DNA of 64,000 nt, taken from Gracilimonas sp040877545. GTDB lineage: Bacteria > Bacteroidota > Rhodothermia > Balneolales > Balneolaceae. How positions within the stretch are numbered: position 1 is the first letter of the stretch; the number at the start of each line of letters is the position of its first letter. The stretch spans positions 1 to 64,000 of the forward strand of contig JBBDNN010000106.1 in the NCBI GenBank assembly GCA_040877545.1, in the 5' to 3' direction. A program made the position numbers and the translations under genes. The notes beneath the pieces are model-generated. The model was given only the letters and a program-made list of their open reading frames with translations. It ran no database searches and was not told the origin of the DNA. Positions 1-8,900 of the stretch are shown piece by piece.

Positions 1-70
1 TTAAAAAACAATACCGATATTTTTTACATCAAAAAAATGCGGAAGTCAGGAAAGAAAAAGATTTTTTCTT

Positions 71-190
71 ATTCCTTTTTACTTCTGAAGAATCCATTCA
101 TTCACAAATCGGGCGAATCCAAATTCAACAGTAATCATTTCATTTGTACTCTCCGTTTTGTTGTGATTAATAAGCCTCTAAAGGCTTTTA
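71..190. repeat. Flank repeat copy 1 of lipoprotein duplication
   Basis: An approximately 120-base segment directly downstream of the first lipoprotein gene. Nearly the same sequence recurs from about 986 to 1110, and a shorter version from about 1902 to 1957. The spacing is about 915 bases, which equals the distance between the two lipoprotein start codons, so it is part of the duplicated unit. Its end holds a short AAGCC/GGCTT hairpin that may act as a weak terminator. Confidence 0.75.
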
Positions 191-199
191 AAGATTCTT

Positions 200-913
200 T
201 TAATTTATTATATGGTATTCTAGAAGTCGTTTTTGGCCTACTAATATTGTATCAACACCATCACTTACTTTAGAGTCTACTCCTATAATTCCTATCTCTG
301 GTTTTATATAAAAAAAGTGCCCAACTGTAGATGCATCTGCGAAATCATTGTGCATATATACATAGCAATTTCCGAATACTCCCGCAGGAGTTTCTAAGGT
401 CCTGCCAGTATCAACAAGCTCAATGGTCCGGGTACTGCCCAAGGTCATTTCCTCATTCCGGGAATCATACAACACTGTGGTTTTCTCCCAATTATCCCCA
501 ACTGTTGCCGGGTATTTGTAATATAAGCCTTCTTCAAGATTGTAGAGGGAATCTACCGGTGTGTGATAGCCTAAGGAATAATACCCATCAGGGCCATTTG
601 CTTTAAGAGTAATAAGAGCATCCTCTCGCGGCCGATCCTGATAATGAAACCGATAGGTGCCAAAAGTTCTGATTTTAGTATTATCCACTATAATGTTCCG
701 AGCATGTAATACTTCTTCTCGAACGGTATCAGCCAAACCAGGGTCTAAATACCACTGATCGTAGACCCAATAATTCCCCACTTCCAGGGGAATCAGCTCG
801 TTTTCGGGAGGCAAAAGTTCTTTCAGTTTCTCTTCATCTTCCCCGCCCAGCAAACCACAGGAGGTAAGAATTAAGCAGGTAATTAAAAAAACAAGTGGGC
901 GGTAAAACTTCAT
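200..913 (-). CDS. Hypothetical lipoprotein, tandem copy 1
   Basis: A 237-residue secreted lipoprotein of unknown function. Residues 1-19 form a signal peptide ending in the lipobox LTSC, so Cys19 should be lipidated. An acidic stretch follows (GGEDEEKLKELLPPENELI), then a motif VGNYWVYDQWYLD and a beta-rich body. Its paralogue at 1105-1827 is nearly identical over the first 57 residues and clearly similar throughout, diverging most at the C-terminus. Upstream and downstream flanks are duplicated too, so the pair arose by a recent tandem duplication. I recognise no enzymatic motif. The acidic residues after the lipid cysteine could suit surface exposure, but that is inference. Confidence 0.85.
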   Translation of the reverse strand: MKFYRPLVFLITCLILTSCGLLGGEDEEKLKELLPPENELIPLEVGNYWVYDQWYLDPGLADTVREEVLHARNIIVDNTKIRTFGTYRFHYQDRPREDALITLKANGPDGYYSLGYHTPVDSLYNLEEGLYYKYPATVGDNWEKTTVLYDSRNEEMTLGSTRTIELVDTGRTLETPAGVFGNCYVYMHNDFADASTVGHFFYIKPEIGIIGVDSKVSDGVDTILVGQKRLLEYHIIN

Positions 914-985
914 AGATATTGGTTTTATTATTTTACAAGAGAATCATAGTGGGTATTTTTTGCCGAAAGTAAAAGAATTTCCCTT

Positions 986-1110
986 ATTCCTTTTTACTTC
1001 TGAAGAATCCATTCATCCGCAAATCGGGCGAATCCAAATTCAACAGTAATCATTTTCATTTGTACTCTCCGTTTTGTTGTGATTAATAAGCCTTACAAGG
1101 CTTTTTAAAA
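986..1110. repeat. Flank repeat copy 2 of lipoprotein duplication
   Basis: Second copy of the segment seen at 71-190, lying between the two lipoprotein genes with only scattered differences. It ends in the same AAGCCT...AGGCTT hairpin. It therefore forms the 3' flank of the downstream-coordinate gene and is next to the promoter region of the other copy. Confidence 0.75.
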
Positions 1111-1827
1111 ATCTTTAATTTGGTATTCAATAAGCCGTTTTTGGCCCGTTGTATCTTCCCCTACTTCATTTCCTCCATCGATTCCTGTATCTACTCCTAC
1201 TATTCCTATGCCTGGTTTTATATAAAAATAATGCGTCTCGGGTGATGTACCACGGAAATCATTATGCTTATATACATAGCAATTTTCGAAGACTCCCGCA
1301 GGAGTTTCTATTGTTCTGGTAGTATCAATAAGCTCAATGATCCGGGTACTGCCCAAGGTCATTTCCTCATTCCGGGAATCATACAGCACTGTGGTTTTTT
1401 TCCAGCTATCCCCAACTGTTGCCGGATATTTGTAATATAATCCTTGGTTAAGATTGTACAATGAATCAGTAGGAATCTTAAACCCTAGGAAATATAAACC
1501 AGCCGGTCCATTAGCTTCCAGTGAGACAAGTGCATCTTCCCTCGGCCTGTCCTTATAATAAAACCTGTATGTACCGAAAGCTCTTATTCTAGTTTTGTCT
1601 GCAATAATATTTTGTACACTAAGTACCTCTTTACGAACTGTATCTTTTAAAGATGTATCTAAATACCACTGATCGTGGACCCAATAATTCCCCACTTCCA
1701 GGGGAATAAGCTCGTTTTCGGGAGGCAAAAGTTCTTTCAGTTTCTCTTCATCTTCCCCGCCCAACAAGCCACAGGAGGTAAGAATTAAGCAGGTAATTAA
1801 AAAGATAAACAGGCGGTAAAATTTCAT
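1105..1827 (-). CDS. Hypothetical lipoprotein, tandem copy 2
   Basis: A 240-residue paralogue of the gene at 200-913, with the same lipoprotein signal peptide (lipobox LTSC, Cys19) and the same acidic linker. The sequence VGNYWVHDQWYLD replaces VGNYWVYDQWYLD. Conserved blocks include the KYPATVGD motif and TLGSTR near the middle and FYIKPGIGI near the end. Divergence is concentrated in short patches and at the C-terminus (GIDGGNEVGEDTTGQKRLIEYQ), consistent with drift after duplication. The upstream regions of both copies are alike, so they are probably regulated the same way. Function is unknown. Confidence 0.85.
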   Translation of the reverse strand: MKFYRLFIFLITCLILTSCGLLGGEDEEKLKELLPPENELIPLEVGNYWVHDQWYLDTSLKDTVRKEVLSVQNIIADKTRIRAFGTYRFYYKDRPREDALVSLEANGPAGLYFLGFKIPTDSLYNLNQGLYYKYPATVGDSWKKTTVLYDSRNEEMTLGSTRIIELIDTTRTIETPAGVFENCYVYKHNDFRGTSPETHYFYIKPGIGIVGVDTGIDGGNEVGEDTTGQKRLIEYQIKDF

Positions 1828-1901
1828 AGATATTGGTTTTATTATATTTACAAGAGTAGCATAATGGGATATTTTTTACCGAAAGTAAAAGAATTTCCCT
1901 T

Positions 1902-1957
1902 ATTCCTTTTTACTACTGAAGAATCCATTTATCCACAAATCGGGCGAATCCAAATTC
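1902..1957. repeat. Flank repeat copy 3 (truncated)
   Basis: About 55 bases matching the first part of the repeats at 71 and 986, from ATTCCTTTTT to GGGCGAATCCAAATTC, after which similarity stops. It marks the outer border of the tandem duplication and suggests that a further unit was once present or that this segment was the recombination site. Confidence 0.7.
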
Positions 1958-2146
1958 TGCTATATTAGGTTTTCCAGGCACGCTGAACTCGGATGGATTA
2001 GCGGATTGGAGGATGGAGAACCTGTTTATCATATAATCATGTGGATGAGCAAAGGGTCCCAGCGGACGCTGTAACCAGTTGGGGCGGACGCTGTAACCAG
2101 TTGGGGTTTTACTCTTTACAAGTGAGATATTTCGCTGTTTGAAAAT
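1958..2146. other. Gene-free stretch before rnc
   Basis: The gap between the second lipoprotein gene and rnc is about 319 bases (1828-2146). The part nearest the lipoprotein holds its promoter region and the third flank repeat; the remainder holds a 22-base tandem repeat at 2062-2105. I see no open reading frame or RNA gene here. Confidence 0.6.
2062..2105. repeat. 22-bp perfect tandem repeat, two copies
   Basis: The unit GCGGACGCTGTAACCAGTTG plus GG occurs twice head to tail at 2062-2083 and 2084-2105 with no mismatch. It is more G+C-rich than its surroundings and lies 42 bases beyond the rnc stop codon. Its origin is unknown. Confidence 0.85.
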
Positions 2147-2884
2147 TTAAAGAATTTCCTCAAGCGCCACTTTAGCCGCTTCCTGTTCGGCTTTCTTTTT
2201 GCTTTTTCCGCTGCCTTTGCCGAGCTCTTTCTCTCCCACCACAACTTTCACTTCAAACGTACGGTTATGGCCGGGGCCGGATTCTGAAACCGAAATATAA
2301 TTTGGGAGCGGTAATTTATTGGCTTGGGTGTATTCCAGCAATGCACTTTTATAGTTATCCATTACCTTCACCAACTCCTCAAGAATCAGGTGTTTTTTTA
2401 TAACTCCATTTACAAATTGATAAGCATGGGGATATCCTTTGGTGATATAAATGGCTGCTATAATTGATTCTAAAGCATCAGCCAGTATATTTTTTGATAC
2501 TTTTATATTACCTGAACGCTCTCCTAATTCCATCAACTTTTCCAGGCCCAGTTTTTTTGACAAATCGGAAAGAGTTTCACCCCGTACCAGTTTTGCGCGT
2601 ATTTTGGTTAAAAAACCTTCGTCTTTTGTGGGATATTCGTTGAATAGAATTTCAGCAGCAATCAAATCCAGAACGGCATCGCCTAAAAATTCCAGGCGTT
2701 CGTACGAATCATAAGTCTGGTATTTTTCCTGTGAAAGCGTGGAGCGGTGCCGTAGCGCTTTCAGAAATAAAGAAGGATCGTTGATTTTAAAACCAACGAT
2801 CCTTTCTAGACTTTCAATTCGGCTTTTAAGCTCAGGACTAAGATCTGTTTTTTTCTCAAAAAGTGACCTAAACCACTGCGGCAT
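2147..2884 (-). CDS. rnc: Ribonuclease III
   Basis: Cytoplasmic double-strand-specific endoribonuclease for rRNA precursor processing and mRNA turnover. The 245-residue protein has the RNase III signature ERLEFLGDAVLDL at residues 62-74 and the second acidic cluster ADALES at 135-140 (Asp136 and Glu139 complete the Mg2+ site). A double-stranded RNA-binding domain occupies about 175-245 and ends in the basic GKGSGKSKKKAEQEAA helix. An N-terminal extension of about 25 residues precedes the catalytic domain. The gene starts 5 bases after the fabF stop codon, so it is the last gene of the fab operon, an arrangement common in Bacteroidota-like genomes. Confidence 0.97.
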   Translation of the reverse strand: MPQWFRSLFEKKTDLSPELKSRIESLERIVGFKINDPSLFLKALRHRSTLSQEKYQTYDSYERLEFLGDAVLDLIAAEILFNEYPTKDEGFLTKIRAKLVRGETLSDLSKKLGLEKLMELGERSGNIKVSKNILADALESIIAAIYITKGYPHAYQFVNGVIKKHLILEELVKVMDNYKSALLEYTQANKLPLPNYISVSESGPGHNRTFEVKVVVGEKELGKGSGKSKKKAEQEAAKVALEEIL

Positions 2885-2889
2885 ATGTA

Positions 2890-4134
2890 TTAATCCCTGT
2901 ATTTTTTAAATACCAATGTGGAATTATGGCCACCAAAACCAAAGGCGTTATTAAGAGCATATTCAACATCCCGAACTACAGCCTCATTAGCGGTGTAATT
3001 AAGATCGCATTCAGGATCCTGCTCTTCGATATTTGTTGTTGGTGGTACAGTGCCATGATAAATGGAAAGCAAAGCTGCGATAGATTCTATAGCCCCTGCT
3101 GCTCCCAAAGTATGACCGTGCATTGATTTGGTTGAGTTCAGATTAATTTTCTGTGCATGATCTCCAAAAACCTTCTTGATGGTATTGGTTTCAGCTACAT
3201 CACCTAAAGGTGTTGAAGTGCCATGCATATTAATATGGTCAACGTCTGTTGGTTTGATACCGGCTGCTTTTAATGCTTTAGTCATGGCCAGAATAACACC
3301 ATTTCCTTCCGGATCCGGAGCCGTGATATGGTATGCATCTGCAGAAAATCCATAGCCGCAAACTTCCCCATAAATACGGGCACCTCTTTTTTTAGCAGAC
3401 TCCAGTTCTTCTAAAATGAATACACCGGCACCTTCACCTAACACAAATCCATCTCGATTTTTATCGAAAGGGCGTGATGCGGTTTCAGGAGATTCATTCC
3501 TGGTAGACATCGCTTTCATAGAGTTAAATCCGGAAATACCAATCCTGGTAACGGGCGCTTCTGTTCCCCCCGCTACAGCCATATCAGCCTGGTTATTTTT
3601 GATAGCATCATAAGCAAGGCCAATATTATGGGATCCGGTAGCACAGGCAGAAACTGCACAGAAATTCGGCCCGCGGAATCCATACTTAATGGAAATTTGT
3701 CCGGAAATAATATCTGGAATCAACATTGGGATAAAGAAAGGAGAAACTCCCCTGGGCCCATGCTCGTGAAATGAAATAGACTGATTATAGAATGTTTCCA
3801 TTCCTCCGATTCCGGTGCCAACTAAAACAGCAACCTGATCTTTATCAATTTTTTCGAGATCCACTTTACTGTCTTCGATCGCTTCTGCCGATGCGATAAG
3901 GCCAAATTGGGCAACTTTATCTAACCTGCGGGCTTCTTTGCGATCAAAATGATTGGAAGGATCGTAATCCTCGATTTGAGCAGCAAATTTTGTGGGAAAG
4001 TCGGTCGTATCAAAATGTTCAACCAAGCGAACACCGCTTTTACCTGAAACCAAACCGTTCCAGAAATCAGGCGCGCTTTTACCTATTGGGGTAAAAGCGC
4101 CGATACCCGTTACAACGACTCTACGAGTGCTCAT
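2890..4134 (-). CDS. fabF: 3-oxoacyl-ACP synthase II
   Basis: Condensing enzyme that elongates acyl-ACP with malonyl-ACP in type II fatty acid synthesis. The 414-residue length is normal. The catalytic triad is visible: Cys164 in SACATGSHN, His304 in NMHGTSTPLGD and His341 in SMHGHTLGAAG. A glycine-rich C-terminal NAFGFGGHN loop is present. It lies 18 bases downstream of acpP and 5 bases upstream of rnc in the same operon. FabB is an alternative for this fold, but the acpP-fabF adjacency and the length favour FabF. Confidence 0.97.
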   Translation of the reverse strand: MSTRRVVVTGIGAFTPIGKSAPDFWNGLVSGKSGVRLVEHFDTTDFPTKFAAQIEDYDPSNHFDRKEARRLDKVAQFGLIASAEAIEDSKVDLEKIDKDQVAVLVGTGIGGMETFYNQSISFHEHGPRGVSPFFIPMLIPDIISGQISIKYGFRGPNFCAVSACATGSHNIGLAYDAIKNNQADMAVAGGTEAPVTRIGISGFNSMKAMSTRNESPETASRPFDKNRDGFVLGEGAGVFILEELESAKKRGARIYGEVCGYGFSADAYHITAPDPEGNGVILAMTKALKAAGIKPTDVDHINMHGTSTPLGDVAETNTIKKVFGDHAQKINLNSTKSMHGHTLGAAGAIESIAALLSIYHGTVPPTTNIEEQDPECDLNYTANEAVVRDVEYALNNAFGFGGHNSTLVFKKYRD

Positions 4135-4152
4135 AATTTTTTTTAAGTGTTA

Positions 4153-4392
4153 TTAGGAAAGTTTTCCTGAAAGATAGCTTACTGCGTCTCCAACAGTTGC
4201 GATATTTTCGGCATCTTCGTCAGGAATACTAAGATCGAATTCTTTTTCGAATTCCATGATGAGTTCAACAGTATCCAGAGAATCTGCGCCTAAATCGTTG
4301 GTGAAGTTTGCATCAGTAGTTACTTCTGATTCATCCACACCAAGTTTGTCGATAATTATATCTTTTACTTTTGATTCTACGTCTTGTGACAT
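4153..4392 (-). CDS. acpP: Acyl carrier protein
   Basis: A small acidic 79-residue carrier of growing acyl chains. The phosphopantetheine attachment motif DLGADSLDTVEL is present with Ser38 as the modified residue. The length and the high Asp/Glu content are typical. A Shine-Dalgarno-like AAGGA lies about 8 bases upstream of the ATG. It sits between fabG and fabF, in the classic cluster order. Confidence 0.98.
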   Translation of the reverse strand: MSQDVESKVKDIIIDKLGVDESEVTTDANFTNDLGADSLDTVELIMEFEKEFDLSIPDEDAENIATVGDAVSYLSGKLS

Positions 4393-4489
4393 TTTTTGTC
4401 CTTTTCGGTGATTAGTTGGTAGTTATATATTTTAAGAAAATAAGAGATTTCAACTTAAAAATTCATGAAAGCTTCTGCAACATAAGTAA

Positions 4490-5239
4490 TTACATTGCCA
4501 TGCCACCATCAACCCTTATAGTTTCTCCTGTAATGTATGAACTCATATCAGAGGCAAGAAACACCACTGTGTTTGCAACCTCATCGGCATCGCCGGCTCT
4601 GCCAAGCGGGGTTTCAGCTTTAATACCTTCTAAAAGTTTTTCATCCAGCTGCCCGGTCATATCGGTTAGAATATATCCCGGAGCAATTACATTTGCACGG
4701 ATATTTCGGGAAGCTAATTCTTTGGCGTAGGATTTTGTAAACCCTATGATACCGGCTTTGGATGCAGCATAGTTACTCTGCCCGGCATTTCCTGAAATCC
4801 CTACTACCGAGCTTATATTTATGATAGATCCGCCCCGGTTTCTCATCATTGGTTTAGCGGCTGCTTTAGAATAATTAAAAATACTCTTCAGGTTTGTTGT
4901 AATTACATCGTCCCATTGTTCTTCGCTCATGCGCAGAATCAGGTTATCTTTAGTAATTCCGGCATTGTTCACCACTACATCAATTTTTCCCCAGTCATTC
5001 ACAATTTCATTTACCACTTCTTCGGTGCGCGCAAGGTCTACAGCATCAGCCTGCAAAGCTTTTGATTTTCGGCCAAGGCTTTCAATTTCTGACTTCACCT
5101 CGTTGGCTGCATCAGCAGAACGTGCATAAGTAATGGCTACATCTGCGCCAAATTCGGCAAGTTTGAGGGCAATGGCTTTTCCAATTCCCCGGCTGCCGCC
5201 TGTCACCAAACATGTTTTTCCTTCTAAAGTTAAGCTCAT
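4490..5239 (-). CDS. fabG: 3-oxoacyl-ACP reductase
   Basis: NADPH-dependent ketoreductase of fatty acid elongation, a short-chain dehydrogenase of 249 residues. It shows the Rossmann TGGSRGIG motif at 13-20, NNAG at about 91-94, the catalytic Ser in NISSVVG (143/144) and YAASK (Tyr157, Lys161). The C-terminal GETIRVDGGMAM is standard for FabG. It starts 12 bases after fabD, and about 97 bases separate it from acpP, the largest gap inside the fab operon. Confidence 0.97.
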   Translation of the reverse strand: MSLTLEGKTCLVTGGSRGIGKAIALKLAEFGADVAITYARSADAANEVKSEIESLGRKSKALQADAVDLARTEEVVNEIVNDWGKIDVVVNNAGITKDNLILRMSEEQWDDVITTNLKSIFNYSKAAAKPMMRNRGGSIINISSVVGISGNAGQSNYAASKAGIIGFTKSYAKELASRNIRANVIAPGYILTDMTGQLDEKLLEGIKAETPLGRAGDADEVANTVVFLASDMSSYITGETIRVDGGMAM

Positions 5240-5251
5240 TTTCTACATTTT

Positions 5252-6139
5252 TTATTGATGGCCTGAAATTTTAACGTCTTTTAAGGTACGTTTTACCAAT
5301 CCCTGCAAAACTTTTCCGGGGCCAACTTCCACAAAAGTATCGGCTCCATCTTTGTGCATATTTAGCAGTGTTTGAGTCCACCGAACTGGATTCAACAACT
5401 GGTTTAGTAGGTTGGATCTGATCTCTTCCGGCTCTGACGTTTTGGTTGCGCTAAAGTTACTGTAAATCGGGCAACGAGGCTCGTTAATCTTCAGGTTTTT
5501 AAGCTGGGCTTGCAATCCATCGTAAGCGGGCTGCATCAGTGATGAATGAAAAGCACCGCTTACCGGTAATAGCATCGCCATACGCGCTCCATTTTCTTTT
5601 AGCAGCGCCACAGCTTCGGGTACGGCAGTAGCATCTCCTGAAATCACCAGCTGGCCAGGGCAGTTATAGTTTGCAGCAACAACTTCCCTTCCTGTTTTTT
5701 GGGATGTTTGCTTGCAGAATTTTTCTACCGCTTTGTCGTCCATTCCAATAACAGCTGCCATCTTTCCCGGTTTCTCACTTCCTGCCTGTTGCATTAATTC
5801 GCCACGGCGTCTTACAATATTCAATGCATCTTCGAAAGTAACAGCGCCACAAGCAACCAAGGCTGAAAATTCACCTAAACTATGACCGGCTACCATATCC
5901 GGTTTTGCATTAAGGGTATTGAAAAGAGCAACTGAATGCAGAAAAATAGCTGGCTGAGTGAATTCTGTTTGCTTTAGCTCTTCTTCGGGACCTTCAAACA
6001 TAATTCGTTTCAGATCAAATTCTAAAATATCATTTGCCTGGTCAAAATACTTTGCGGCTTCTGGATTATTATCAAATAATTCCTTCCCCATTCCAATAAA
6101 CTGAGATCCTTGTCCGGGGAAAATATAAGCGGTACTCAT
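5252..6139 (-). CDS. fabD: Malonyl-CoA:ACP transacylase
   Basis: Transfers malonyl from CoA to ACP. The 295-residue protein opens with the FPGQGSQ motif at 7-13, carries the nucleophile elbow GHSLGEF (Ser87), the substrate Arg region RRRGELMQ near 110-117, and the catalytic His198 in SGAFHSSLM. It is separated from fabH by one base and is followed by fabG, so translation is probably coupled. Confidence 0.97.
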   Translation of the reverse strand: MSTAYIFPGQGSQFIGMGKELFDNNPEAAKYFDQANDILEFDLKRIMFEGPEEELKQTEFTQPAIFLHSVALFNTLNAKPDMVAGHSLGEFSALVACGAVTFEDALNIVRRRGELMQQAGSEKPGKMAAVIGMDDKAVEKFCKQTSQKTGREVVAANYNCPGQLVISGDATAVPEAVALLKENGARMAMLLPVSGAFHSSLMQPAYDGLQAQLKNLKINEPRCPIYSNFSATKTSEPEEIRSNLLNQLLNPVRWTQTLLNMHKDGADTFVEVGPGKVLQGLVKRTLKDVKISGHQ

Positions 6140-6140
6140 T

Positions 6141-7133
6141 TTATTTAATCCCCCAGGTCAGGTAAGTGGCTCCCCATGTAAAGCCACCACCGAAGGCAGC
6201 AAGAATAATATTGTCGCCATGATTCAATTTATCTTTCCAGTCATATAAACAAAGCGGGATGGTAGCCGCAGTAGTATTCCCATATTTATTGATGTTGATC
6301 ATCACTTTGTCGTTGGGGAGTCCCATTCGTCGGGCAGTAGCATCAATGATTCGTAAGTTTGCCTGATGAGGAACCAGCCATGCTACATCTTCGGCTTTAA
6401 GGTTATTGCGCTGCATAATTTCAAGCGAAACATCAGCCATACCCATAGTCGCTTTTTTGAAAACTGCTTTACCATCCTGTTTCAGGAAATGCTGTTTATT
6501 TTTCACTGTTTCAGCGGTTGCAGGATTCATACTGCCACCCGCCGGCTGAACTAAACTACATTCAAGATCACCATCTGTGTAATGCCTGTAGTCTATAATA
6601 CCAGTTTCATCACCTGATTCTTCTAAAAGAACAGCTGCGGCTCCATCTCCAAAAAGAATACACGTAGAGCGATCTTCCATATCTAAAATGGAAGTCATTT
6701 TATCTCCGCCGATAACCAAAACTTTTTTCGCTCTCCCCGACTCTATATACATAGCTCCGGTGGTAAGTGCATATAAAAAGCCAGAGCATGCAGCAGACAA
6801 ATCAAAAGCAAAAGCATTTATAGCACCAATATGTTTTTGCACCATGCAGGCCGTTGCGGGAAATAAATAATCTGGGGTTACAGTAGCAAAAATAATAACA
6901 TCAATTTCATCACCAGAAATACCTCGTTCGGCTAAAATTTCCTCAGCAGCTTTAGAACCCATAAATGCGGTAGCTTTATCTTTATCCTTGAGAATCCTTC
7001 GCTCTTCGATCCCTGTTCGCGACCGTATCCATTCATCATTAGTATCCACCATTTTTTCAAGGTCTTTATTTGTCACCTTGTCTTCAGGCAGATAGTGTCC
7101 TACTGCTGTAATTTTTGCTCTTTTTACTTCCAT
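6141..7133 (-). CDS. fabH: 3-oxoacyl-ACP synthase III
   Basis: Initiates fatty acid synthesis by condensing an acyl-CoA primer with malonyl-ACP. In the 330-residue protein the Cys-His-Asn triad is present: Cys116 in SAACSGFLYAL, His256 in VPHQANLRI and Asn286 in NKYGNTTAA. The C-terminus ends in the family's FGGGFTWGA loop. It lies between plsX (13-base gap) and fabD (1-base gap). Primer preference (acetyl or branched) cannot be told from sequence by eye. Confidence 0.96.
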   Translation of the reverse strand: MEVKRAKITAVGHYLPEDKVTNKDLEKMVDTNDEWIRSRTGIEERRILKDKDKATAFMGSKAAEEILAERGISGDEIDVIIFATVTPDYLFPATACMVQKHIGAINAFAFDLSAACSGFLYALTTGAMYIESGRAKKVLVIGGDKMTSILDMEDRSTCILFGDGAAAVLLEESGDETGIIDYRHYTDGDLECSLVQPAGGSMNPATAETVKNKQHFLKQDGKAVFKKATMGMADVSLEIMQRNNLKAEDVAWLVPHQANLRIIDATARRMGLPNDKVMININKYGNTTAATIPLCLYDWKDKLNHGDNIILAAFGGGFTWGATYLTWGIK

Positions 7134-7146
7134 GAAGAGATTTTTC

Positions 7147-8130
7147 TCAATTTAGAGATGCTATAATTTTACCGTTCACATCGCTTTCGACGGTTTGCAC
7201 GGCTTTCTTTATCATGTTTTTTATGGCCAATGGGGAACTGCTGCCATGCCCAACAATACTTACCCCATTCACACCGAGGAAAGGAATACCACCAACATTT
7301 TCATAATTAAAAGTAGAGGTGGCAGACCGTATGATATTCTGTACTTTAATAATTTCTTCCTCATTCAGTTCAGAATCTTTTATGGCTTTAGCAACCATCC
7401 TCATCAGAATTTCAGGAATAGATTCTCCGAATTTGAGTACAATATTTCCCACCAGCCCATCACAGAGGTATACATCGGCTTTACCGGGAAGGATGTCTTT
7501 ACCTTCTACATTTCCGATAAATCCAGGCAGTGTTTTTAATGTGTTGTGAATTTCTTTGAGAAGTTCGGTTCCTTTTCCTTCTTCTTCCCCAACATTTAAC
7601 AATCCAACTTTTGGGGATTTAATTTCAAGAATCTGCTGGCAAAATATCTGCCCCATTTTGCCAAACTGAAGTGCCATTTCCGGTTTTATTTCTAAGTTAG
7701 CACCTGCATCTACAATTAGACGAAAACCTTTTAGAGTTGGATAATAAGAAGCAATGGTTGGGCGCAATACACCTTCAAGTTTTCCTAATATAAAAGTAGA
7801 AGCAGCAAGTAAAGCACCCGTATTACCTGCGCTTACAAATGCATCACATTTACCGGCTTTATGAAGCCCGATACCTATCACAATAGATGATTGCTTTTTG
7901 CCTTTTACTGCCTGAGCGGGAGATTCTTCCATCCCGATGACTTGTGGAGCATCATGTACCAGGATCCGTTTTTCATCGTAACTTAAATTGGAAAGCTCTT
8001 TCTGAATAATTTCTTCCGGCCCGATAAGAATGATCGTTAAATCATTATTCTCCTCAATAGCCTGAATTGCACCTTCAACAGGATTTTTTGGGAAAAAATC
8101 TCCACCGGCAGCATCTACTGCAACAATCAT
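7147..8130 (-). CDS. plsX: Phosphate acyltransferase PlsX
   Basis: Converts acyl-ACP to acyl-phosphate for the PlsY glycerol-3-phosphate acyltransferase, linking fatty acid to phospholipid synthesis at the inner face of the membrane. The 327-residue protein begins with the typical IVAVDAAGGDFFPKNPVEGA segment and has SAGNTGALLAA at about 101-111 and CDGLVGNIVLKFGE in the C-terminal half. It follows rpmF by 11 bases and precedes fabH, the conserved order in many bacteria. Confidence 0.97.
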   Translation of the reverse strand: MIVAVDAAGGDFFPKNPVEGAIQAIEENNDLTIILIGPEEIIQKELSNLSYDEKRILVHDAPQVIGMEESPAQAVKGKKQSSIVIGIGLHKAGKCDAFVSAGNTGALLAASTFILGKLEGVLRPTIASYYPTLKGFRLIVDAGANLEIKPEMALQFGKMGQIFCQQILEIKSPKVGLLNVGEEEGKGTELLKEIHNTLKTLPGFIGNVEGKDILPGKADVYLCDGLVGNIVLKFGESIPEILMRMVAKAIKDSELNEEEIIKVQNIIRSATSTFNYENVGGIPFLGVNGVSIVGHGSSSPLAIKNMIKKAVQTVESDVNGKIIASLN

Positions 8131-8141
8131 AAATACTTTAT

Positions 8142-8321
8142 TTAGTTAGCAGCTTTCATTACTTGACGGCCACGATAATACCCGCATTCCACACAGGCGT
8201 GATGGTAGCGGTGCATTGATCCGCAGTTCGAGCATTTTGCCAGGGTTACGTCAGAAATTGCATGATGTGCCCGACGCTTATTTTTGCGGGCGTTCGAGGT
8301 TCTTCGCTTTGGATGTGCCAT
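8142..8321 (-). CDS. rpmF: 50S ribosomal protein L32
   Basis: A 59-residue ribosomal protein. The translation begins MAHPKRRTSNARKNKRRAHH and holds two zinc-knuckle pairs, CSNCG at 30-34 and CVECG at 43-47, as in zinc-binding L32. The start ATG is at 8321 and the stop TAA at 8142-8144. It sits between the DUF177 gene and plsX, its classic neighbourhood, and is probably co-transcribed with both. Confidence 0.97.
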   Translation of the reverse strand: MAHPKRRTSNARKNKRRAHHAISDVTLAKCSNCGSMHRYHHACVECGYYRGRQVMKAAN

Positions 8322-8343
8322 TAGATTATACCTTTATAAATTT

Positions 8344-8847
8344 TTATTCTTTTAAATTTTTTAATGCTTCCCACCTTGGATCGATTTGCTCTTCATCCTC
8401 ATCAGGAATATCACCAAACTTTTCGTTCAATATTTCTTTCGGATTCCCTTCATCATCTAAAAAGCGGGGATGTAATTTTTTTGCCGGGAGATTTAACAGG
8501 ATGGTATCTCTAACATCTTGTTCCAGGTCTATCTGCTGACTTGAGTGATCATAATTCCTAATGGCTCCATTTTCATCGGCTGATTCATCAATATTCTCAG
8601 CCTTAAAAAGTACTTCATAATTCTGATCTACCTTATAATCAAAATTGCTCAAAGACCGATCGCAAACTAACTCAACGGTTGCATCAATATTGAACTGAGT
8701 ACGGATAAAATGAGGAGTACGATAAAACTCAATATTTAACTTACCGCCTTTATATAAGATGTCACCTAAATCAAATTCATCAGAATTCAACTCCAGTGTT
8801 CTCTCACTCCGTCCTTCAGGTATTTCAAAGATCTTAAACTTCAACAT
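8344..8847 (-). CDS. DUF177 (YceD-like) protein
   Basis: A 167-residue cytoplasmic protein of the DUF177/YceD family, nearly always encoded just before rpmF. YceD-type proteins have been linked to 23S rRNA accumulation; a role here is inferred from family and context. Visible traits are a beta-rich N-terminal half, a VCDRSL segment at the usual family cysteine position, and an acidic C-terminus (DIPDEDEEQIDPRWEALKNL) with the PRWEAL motif typical of the family. A strong AAGGAG Shine-Dalgarno lies about 9 bases before the ATG. Confidence 0.9.
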   Translation of the reverse strand: MLKFKIFEIPEGRSERTLELNSDEFDLGDILYKGGKLNIEFYRTPHFIRTQFNIDATVELVCDRSLSNFDYKVDQNYEVLFKAENIDESADENGAIRNYDHSSQQIDLEQDVRDTILLNLPAKKLHPRFLDDEGNPKEILNEKFGDIPDEDEEQIDPRWEALKNLKE

Positions 8848-8900
8848 AATATATCTCCTTAATAGCTTCTAAAAATAAGGATTATAGTTATGGGGTTCAA

